Of a DNA stretch of 64,000 nucleotides, positions 57,517-64,000 are shown piece by piece; position 1 is the first letter of the stretch, and each line of letters begins with the position of its first letter. The DNA lies in contig JACATO010002731.1 in the NCBI GenBank assembly GCA_018389105.1, positions 1,116,001 through 1,180,000 of the forward strand, given 5' to 3'. Both the position numbers and the translations under genes were made by a program. The DNA comes from Nautilus pompilius (taxonomy: Eukaryota; Mollusca; Cephalopoda; Nautilida; Nautilidae). Under the pieces are notes generated by a model. That model ran no database searches. It was given only the letters and a program-made list of their open reading frames with translations, and was not told the origin of the DNA.

Positions 57517-58748
57517 TGAGGTGTGTTGAAAAAGTATCTGACTTTATTTTTTCCCATGGGAAGTAATGACGTTATGGAGGCAAAAGTGTGCATAGTGGAG
57601 CCACATGTCTTCATGTGCATGCGTGGTTTTTGGCAGGCTTGCTGGATGCGTCGGTCGCTGTCAGGCAGCCAGCGTGTGAGGTGCTGTACTACTTACTTGT
57701 CACATTTTAATTTCGCCCATGATGACGGAACGTGTGGAGCAACGATCTTGCATCAAGTTTTGCCAAAAGCTTGGAGATACCCAAGCGGAAACAATTCGCA
57801 AAATTCAACAGGCTTTTGGTGACAATGCCATGGGTGTTACCCAAATTAAAGAATGGTACAATAGGTTCAAAGATGGCCGCACATTGGTGGAGAGTGACCA
57901 GCGTTCCGGGAGGCCATCAACAAGCCGCAATACAGTTGTTATCGAGAAAATGCGGACCTTGATAATGGAGGATCGTCGTTTGACAGTGTGTGAAATTGGT
58001 GACGAGGTTGGGATCAGTAAAGATTCTGCACATGCAATTTTAAAGGAGGATTTGGGCTTGCGCAGGACCTGCTGGATATTGCCAACAGGAATCCTGAGTT
58101 CCAGAATACCGTGATAACGAGATGTGATGTGGGTGTATGGGTACAACACAGAAACCAAAGCTCAGTAACCACAGTGGAAGCACCCAATGTCGCCAAGGTC
58201 CGGAGAAAAATCAAGTTGATGCTGACTGTTTTCTTCAACTACCGAGGCGTTGTGCATCACGAATATGCACAAGAAGGACAAACAGTTACAAAGGAGTACT
58301 ATCAGGAAGTCCTCTGACGTCTTGGTGATGCAGCTTGGCGCAAGAGACCAGATCTGTGGGCCTCGCAAAAGTGGCAGCTGCATCATGACAACGGTTCGTT
58401 GTAGCTGATCCAAGGTTTCTTGGCAAAGAAAGGCATTTCGCTCATTTGCCAGGCTCCCTACTCTCAAAACATGGCTCCTTCTGACTTCTGGTTGTTCCCA
58501 AAAATGAAGATGCCACTGAAAGGCTCCCACTTAAAGAGCCGAGAGGACATCATGCAGAATGCGACGATGGAGCTGAGAGCCATTCAAGAAGAAGCATTCC
58601 AGAAGTGCTTCAAACAGTGCAAAGATCGCTGGGATAAGCGTGTGGAGGCACAAGGGGCCTACTTTGAAGGGGATTAGCAATTGAACCCCACCAAGTACAT
58701 AATTTTTTTTTCCCAGCCTAAGGTTGGATACTTTTTCGACAGACCTCA
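57517..58748 (+). mobile_element. mariner transposon, copy B
   Basis: The left end reads TGAGGTGTGTTGAAAAAGTA from 57517. The right end read back from 58748 is TGAGGTCTGTCGAAAAAGTA. TA flanks both sides (57515-57516 and 58749-58750). At 1,232 bases it is about 100 bases shorter than copy A because of an internal deletion in the gene. Its first 500 bases are very similar to the copy at 63454, so the two belong to one recently active subfamily. Confidence 0.93.
57719..58677 (+). pseudogene. mariner transposase with internal deletion
   Basis: Begins MMTERVEQRSCIKFCQKLGD and reads cleanly through the paired helix-turn-helix region (QIKEWYNRFKDGRT, RSGRPSTSRN, DEVGISKDSAHAIL) to LGLRR near 58065. 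About 40 codons expected between the helix-turn-helix and the catalytic core are then missing, and the first catalytic TGDE motif is corrupted (TRDVMWVYGYN near 58120-58145). After frame changes, HHDN is present at about 58382. The third region reads SQNMAPSDFWLFPKMKM (family SPDMAPCDFWLF), so the last Asp remains. It ends YFEGD with TAG at 58675. It is inactive, but may still supply a DNA-binding fragment of about 115 residues if expressed. Confidence 0.9.
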
Positions 58749-58750
58749 TA

Positions 58751-61360
58751 TTGTCAGCTTCGTGCCCAAAATATATCCAAAAGGACTACAACTAATGATT
58801 TAGCCTACTAGAGACTTTATTGAGGGCAGGATGTTATGTCAACACTGCTAGCTATGTTCTACTTTGGAACCTGACAAGTAGTAGGTATGAGAAGTATGGT
58901 ATTGTAGTTTCTTGCCTTCTGAATATATGATCTTAGTAGCATCTTTTAACTCAATAATATTCCTCTACTTGCCCGTTCTACTCACAGATAAAGCAGCAGG
59001 TGATTCCACACATTGTTCAGACAAATGGTGTTGAATTGTTTTCTGGAGTGATTTGAGGGATAACTGTCATTGTATTTCAATTATGAATGATGCAAAAAAT
59101 ATGATTTTTAAAATTATTATTAAGTAAAACAAAATAAATTGATCACTTGTGGTGATTGAGCATGATGTGTACAGGCATGCATAAGGAAAAATGGTTCCTT
59201 AGCATTCAAAGAACTGGTTTAATGAGTTCTAACTTTAAAACAAAGCTAAGATATTACTGTGTCTTCATAGATAAACACAAATTTGTACATCTCACTTATC
59301 CTTGGATGATAGTCAAACCCAGGCAGCAGAATTGAGAAACAAGCATTTCTCAAAACTATCATTTAGTTTATGAATAAAAACCTTATTTACATTTCTTCTA
59401 TGTTTTGGCTTTATTTTAATTTTCTGTTTGTTTATTTATCATTGGTTTTAAAGGACTTTTGCAAAGCCTGAACCTAGGTGAATTAAAAATGTTGAAGCTT
59501 TCTGGAAGTGTCAAGTTTCTAGCTGCTTTTGTATGTTGTAGGTTTTTTAAAAAAGAAAAAAATTGTTGACTGATGTGTTTATTAAACATTGTTAATCTTT
59601 ATTTTAAATATATCAATCAGACAACTGATACCGAATGTCTTTTAAATATTTTGCTTGCTAATGTCAGACATACTGCACATTTTTTAATCCATTTCCTATG
59701 TTTCAGTTTGAAAGTATGGCATTTACTTTCCAGAATTTACAGGTTTTGAGGCAGAATTGGATAAAAATGAAAACATGACTGATAAGGGGTTATGAGACTT
59801 TGCCAAAAAGCAGTTCACCAATGCCTTAAGAAAATAAAAATCACACACTTTGGAAAGAAAAAAAATACTGGTAGTTTTCTATAGTTTTGACGTATTGCAC
59901 CATATTGATCTAAAAAGAAAACATTTCAGTGTTTTCAGAATATTTGTGCCATGCTTCTATTAGAAATTGACATTTTTTTTTTACTTTTCTACTAGGTATG
60001 AAGTCATTTCATACTAACTGCTCACAATTACTCTGAAACACATAAGAATAGAAATAATATTCAATGGTAAATTCTAGAAGTATATAGTGAATTTAAGAGA
60101 AAAGGATTTGTTTTAGTTTTTTTGACTGAATGACATATTTATGTAAGTTTTCTCAAGAATTTACAATGCAGATATAACTTTGAATAGTGATACATAAAAT
60201 ATATTTATTTTAAGAAATAAAAATTTCACCACTTATTTTTTTCTCTCTTTTACCTTAATTCTTTTGAAAATTTAAATTGTTTATGCAAAGGTTGGACAAC
60301 TTTGGTTGTTCATCACATCTGCTCAGAGAAACTTGCCATTGAAATCTGCAGTACATACATAACTTTGGATGCTATATAGCAAGTTCTAGCTGTGTTGCTG
60401 CCTGGCAGGAACACTGTTTCAACTTGTTTCCTAGTAGATGGATTGAAAAGGCTCCCATTTAAAAGTACTTTTAGAAAAAAATTTTAAAAGCTTGTAAACA
60501 TTTATCTAAAAATTAATCCATTCTTTGAGTTCTATGCAAAAGATGCAAATTAATCATTGATATCATGACAATCATCTGAGAGTCATTAGAAATGTGTCAT
60601 TAAATAATAGCTGAAATCATTGCTGCAGTAGTGATGTTTTAAAAAATGCCAGTGTGTTTACAGTTATATATCCTATGCATAATATATTCACTTAAAATAA
60701 TTATTTACTTATGATTTATCTATTTTAATTATTAATAAAAATTATTTTTCAAAAATGTTTCTGTTTTGATAGGTGAAGCTTTTATCAATTTATATGATTA
60801 GTTTATTAAAGAAATGTAAAAACTTGTTTTTTATTAGAGTTGCATACTTGTGAAGTAAACCAGTTTTGTAGGAGTATCGTATATAAGAAATACTTCTTGC
60901 ATCAATTTGCTCTCAAATTTTATTTGTTTTTTTTTTAAAAGAAAAACAAATAAGCTGCACAATCATTTTATAGTGTAACTAAACTACAATATGTATGCTA
61001 GTATCCTGGCATTGACAGCAATCCTTTTAAATAGTTGTACAGTCACTCTCTCTCTATCATCTAACACTTTTGCATTACTAAGATTATAGTTTTGGTTTTA
61101 ATTTCTATAGTTTTTAAAATTTTTTAAAATTGTCCTTTTTTTGTAGTTGATGTTAATTTTTCTATAGGTATCTGGGAAAAGTTGGCACTACAAATGTTTG
61201 GGTTTTTTAATTCATTCATTTTGAAATATATTTACTTTTAAAAATTCATTGAACACTGGCTTGATTGAATTCATATTATAAATTGATTTTATGAATATTA
61301 ATTTCTTTAAGTTTGTAAAATTATTTGCCTACTTAGTTCTTTAAACTTAACATGTCTTCT
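58751..61360. other. AT-rich non-coding sequence
   Basis: Nothing recognised. Small mixed patches at 58780-59060 and 60290-60440 carry no identifiable motif. Confidence 0.5.
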
Positions 61361-61364
61361 GGTT

Positions 61365-61575
61365 AATATGGGTAGGTTTGATTGTTCTCTCTCCTGGACT
61401 AACAAAGTCTAACTGGTTTGATCAACTAAGCCAAATCCCAATCACAGCCTCAGTGGTGATACCAACGAAAGAAACTGTTATAGAGTTTCCATGGTTGGAT
61501 CACCATCTCTTGGGAGGCCATGAGGGTAATAAATACTCTGACATCGGCCAGGGGATTACTAAATAAGCAAGCAGG
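61365..61575 (+). other. mixed-composition island with a short open frame, unassigned
   Basis: A 63-codon open frame (61378-61566) contains SNWFDQLSQIPITASVVIP and FPWLDHHLLGGHEG. GTAG precedes it and GTAATA occurs within it, but neither makes a convincing splice site. The translation does not resemble a CUT-like or homeodomain. It could be a repeat fragment or a conserved element. Confidence 0.25.
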
Positions 61576-61579
61576 TAAC

Positions 61580-62145
61580 ATGCCTACATTGATACAGAAT
61601 AAATTTCTGTTTGCTTATACATATATTTGACTTGACTCGTAAATCCAAAAATTTACAAAAAAAGCAAATATAACAAGAAATCTTTAGTATCTCTGACTGC
61701 ATTAGCCCTATCTTGCTTGGAAATAGCATTTCAAGAAATCTGATTTTACCAACTAAGCATCACTCACATTCTGCAAGAGCAAAAACAAAATATTTAGATC
61801 TACTATTTATTTATGGAGCTTGGCTGGTGGAAACTTAACAAAATCTGAAATTTGCATTTATTGTTTTGCAACCAAATTTTTCAAATATATAATAATTTTA
61901 AACTAAAAATTTTGTTATTGAAAATTTTATACTCTAGAGATGGGGTTTTACTTTTGTTGATCAAAGGGAAATGATGAATGTAATGGTGGATTGGTTGTCC
62001 AAAAAATAGTGTGGTTAAATAACAAACAAAAACTGCATGAATAGAACAAACTTTGTCTTAAAAAAATGCTTAGTATATACTATTTTTATTAATTTAATTT
62101 GAAACATTATTTGTTGTTGTTGTCTTATCCCCCACTGTATCAGAC
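61580..62145. other. AT-rich non-coding sequence
   Basis: Nothing recognised. Confidence 0.5.
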
Positions 62146-62149
62146 CATT

Positions 62150-62460
62150 AATGTAGGCTAGGAGATGGAAAACTAGCTAAGCTAGACAGGGAGGAAATTC
62201 ATGGCTCTGGATACAATAGCCAGAACAAAAGTGCCTCGTGCACTCTGACTTTTGCCAACCCCAAAAAAGACCTTACTTGCTCTCTGTTTAGCTGTGGAAG
62301 GAAATTGAAGTGTCTGGAAGAAACTGGTGCTGGCAAACTGGTACAGAAGATAGAGAAAAACCATGCTAGGGAAGAGATGCCAAAATGAGTTATGGTTGAG
62401 AGTGAACCAAGACCGTTAGCCATGGCAGGCTGGCATACTACACAATCAGCCATTTGTTGC
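62150..62460 (-). repeat. tRNA-derived SINE copy, diverged
   Basis: On the minus strand TTGGTTCACTCTCAACC (B-box region), TTTTGGCATCTCTTCCCTAG, CATGGTTTTTCTCTATC, GTACCAGTTTGCCAGC and TTTCTTCCAGACACTTC follow the block order of the family at 10153. They are followed by GAGCAAGTAAGGTCTTTTTT and GGGGTTGGCAAAAG. It is one of the more diverged copies, and the two minus-strand frames over it are not genes. Confidence 0.5.
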
Positions 62461-62935
62461 CCTAATTTTCAACATTTAGAAAAGATATTTTTTTCTGATA
62501 GTTAAAAACTGTTAGTACAACTTCATGTTTATAAAAATGTATATTTGTAGCATTGTTTTGATCACAGTGCATCAGGTTTAGATGCTTCATAACTTTTTCC
62601 TTTCAAAATGTATGCATTTACATGGTCACTCAAATAATACAAAAAAATTTGGCAGATTTACTTGTTGTTAATATTGCATGTGTTTGAGATTTTTAAAGTT
62701 CCAATTATATTTTAAGATGTTTGTTTTTAAAAAGAGTAATCTTTCTGGAATTGAATCAATGTATGTTTTATGACATTTATATCAATTAATTTGACACTAA
62801 TATGTTTTCTAATGATGTTTGTTTATAGCACCTAGAAGCTATATTTATTCATCATCTTTAATTGACATTTGCCTTTTTTATAGAGATACCATGTATGCAT
62901 CATTTTAAAAGAAAAGTCAGATATACTTGGTTAAC
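62461..62935. other. AT-rich non-coding sequence
   Basis: Nothing recognised. Confidence 0.55.
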
Positions 62936-63165
62936 AAGTGGATAGCTAAGACTGAGAAACTGAGCCAATTGGATCCCAGTTGGCTTGGTTTGGCTTATCT
63001 CCCTGGCATGGTTTCTTGCTCTGTTCTTTGCCAAAGTAGAAAGTACTAGGCTCTTCATGGTACAGGATGGTCAACACTTGATTGAATAACCATGGCACAG
63101 CATTCCCCTACCAGAGTTATATCTAATGTTGTAGGTTATCTCTGTTGTAGAGACTGGTGTTTGAT
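62936..63165 (+). repeat. tRNA-derived SINE copy
   Basis: Contains GGATCCCAGTTGGCTTGG (B-box region), TTATCTCCCTGGCATGGTTT, GAAAGTACTAGGCTCTTCAT, GGTACAGGATGGT and the family tail TTGTAGAGACTGGTG at 63142-63156. A middle block is missing (the CCAGCC-TTTCCTCCCAC part), so it is an internally shortened copy. Confidence 0.6.
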
Positions 63166-63169
63166 ACAA

Positions 63170-63451
63170 CTTGTTTAACATACTAAAATGATACAAAAAA
63201 GTAAATTTAATAATATTTAATGAGATGGTACTTGTACATGGTAGTGCTTGAAATTTCCATTTATTTATTGCATGCATACATGTCCTTTTTGGTTTGTAAG
63301 GTGTGCTTAAACAAGATGCCAAGCCTCCAAAAGTGTGTTCAATCAGTATGGAGGAATGTATATAATTTTTTGTATAATGCATAAAACACTTCATAAGCAT
63401 ACATTTATTGTTATATACTAAAACACACAATGCAAATATAAAATTATGGCA
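63170..63451. other. AT-rich non-coding sequence
   Basis: Nothing recognised between the SINE and the mariner. Confidence 0.5.
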
Positions 63452-63453
63452 TA

Positions 63454-64000
63454 CGAGGTCTGTCAAAAAAGTATCCGACTTAATTTTTTCCTGTGGGAAG
63501 TAATGATGTTAGAGAGGCAAAAGTGTGCATAGTGGAGCCGCATGCCTTCGTGCACATGTGTGGTTTTTGGCAGGCTTGCTGGATGCGTCAGTTGCTGTCA
63601 GGCAGTCAGCGTGTGAGGTGCTGTATTACTTGTCATATTTTCATTTCACCCATGATGACAGAATGTGTGGAGCAACAATCTTGCATCAAGTTTTGCCAAA
63701 AGCTTGGAGATACCCAAGCGGAAACAATTCGCAAAATTCAACAGGCTTTTGGTGACAATGCCATGGGTGTTACCCAAATTAAAGAATGGTACAACAGGTT
63801 CAAAGATGGCCGCACATCGGTGGAGAGTGACCAGCGTTCGGGAGGCCATAAACAAACCACATTGCAGTTGTTATCAAGAAAGTGCAGACCTTGATAATAG
63901 AGGATCGTCATTTGACTGTGTGTGAAATTGGTGACGAGGTTGGGATCAGTAAAGATTCTGCACATGCAATTTTAAAGGAGGATTTTGGCTTGCGCAGAGT
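63454..64000 (+). mobile_element. mariner transposon, copy C, cut by the window end
   Basis: The left end reads CGAGGTCTGTCAAAAAAGTA from 63454, preceded by TA at 63452-63453. The 5' untranslated part (for example TGGTTTTTGGCAGGCTTGCT) and the start of the gene are nearly the same as in copy B. The right end lies beyond 64000. Confidence 0.92.
63652..64000 (+). pseudogene. mariner transposase, 5' part, one frameshift visible
   Basis: Starts MMTECVEQQSCIKFCQKLGD and continues QIKEWYNRFKDGRTSVES-QRSG near 63845. Compared with copy B, about one base is missing around 63842-63860, where RPSTSRN should follow. The reading then resumes in another frame as CEIGDEVGISKDSAHAILKE up to the window edge. 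The catalytic part is not in the window, so the number of further lesions is unknown. Confidence 0.88.

Noticed and set aside
61378-61566. 63-codon open frame as a downstream exon
   Set aside because: No convincing acceptor or donor, and no similarity to CUT-like or homeodomain sequence. Kept only as an unassigned island.
1-64000. CRISPR arrays, bacterial operons, rRNA genes
   Set aside because: No regularly spaced direct repeats, operon-like packing or rRNA-like sequence is present; the window is eukaryotic.

Overview
The window is very AT-rich, gene-poor eukaryotic DNA with large introns, full of homopolymer runs and decayed transposons. I found only one host gene: three exons at 40206-45389 on the plus strand. 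They encode a ubiquitin-like ULD oligomerisation domain of the SATB / defective-proventriculus (dve) type and the start of the adjoining CUT-like domain. From memory the protein is well diverged from vertebrate SATB1/2, so an invertebrate is more likely than a vertebrate. Together with abundant Tc1/mariner elements, a tRNA-derived SINE family and a GTF2IRD2-like hAT, this suggests a large repeat-rich invertebrate genome, most plausibly a cephalopod mollusc. That assignment is inference.

Layout. 1-40 kb is non-coding (upstream of the gene or inside an upstream intron). It carries a degenerate coding relic (340-1035), three relatives of one mariner-like family (1514-3733, 20221-20931, 33274-34223), Tc1-like fragments (about 8060, 22290 and 32700), a nearly intact hAT (24582-26930), a palindromic tRNA-derived element (35150-35305) and a Tc1 element with roughly 200-bp terminal repeats (36739-38255). 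SINE copies and a small palindromic MITE are scattered through it. Between the repeats are islands of more balanced, non-repetitive sequence (14955-15775, 27930-28400, 28935-29115, 30080-30565, 39135-39420) that look like candidate conserved regulatory elements.

40.2-45.4 kb holds the three exons with consensus splice sites and matching phases. From 45.4 to 64 kb no further exon could be supported. That stretch holds a LINE reverse-transcriptase tail (48.4-48.8 kb), three related DD34D mariners (50348-51679, 57517-58748, and 63454 to beyond the window end), a decayed piggyBac (52604-54911) and another mariner-like relic (55180-56100). The only functional host unit is the ULD gene; nearly every other recognisable coding sequence is a transposase or reverse transcriptase. 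The hAT and the later mariners look youngest; the mariner-like family with GGTGTCCC/GGTGGGCC ends looks oldest. All family identifications are by eye and from memory; no database search was run.
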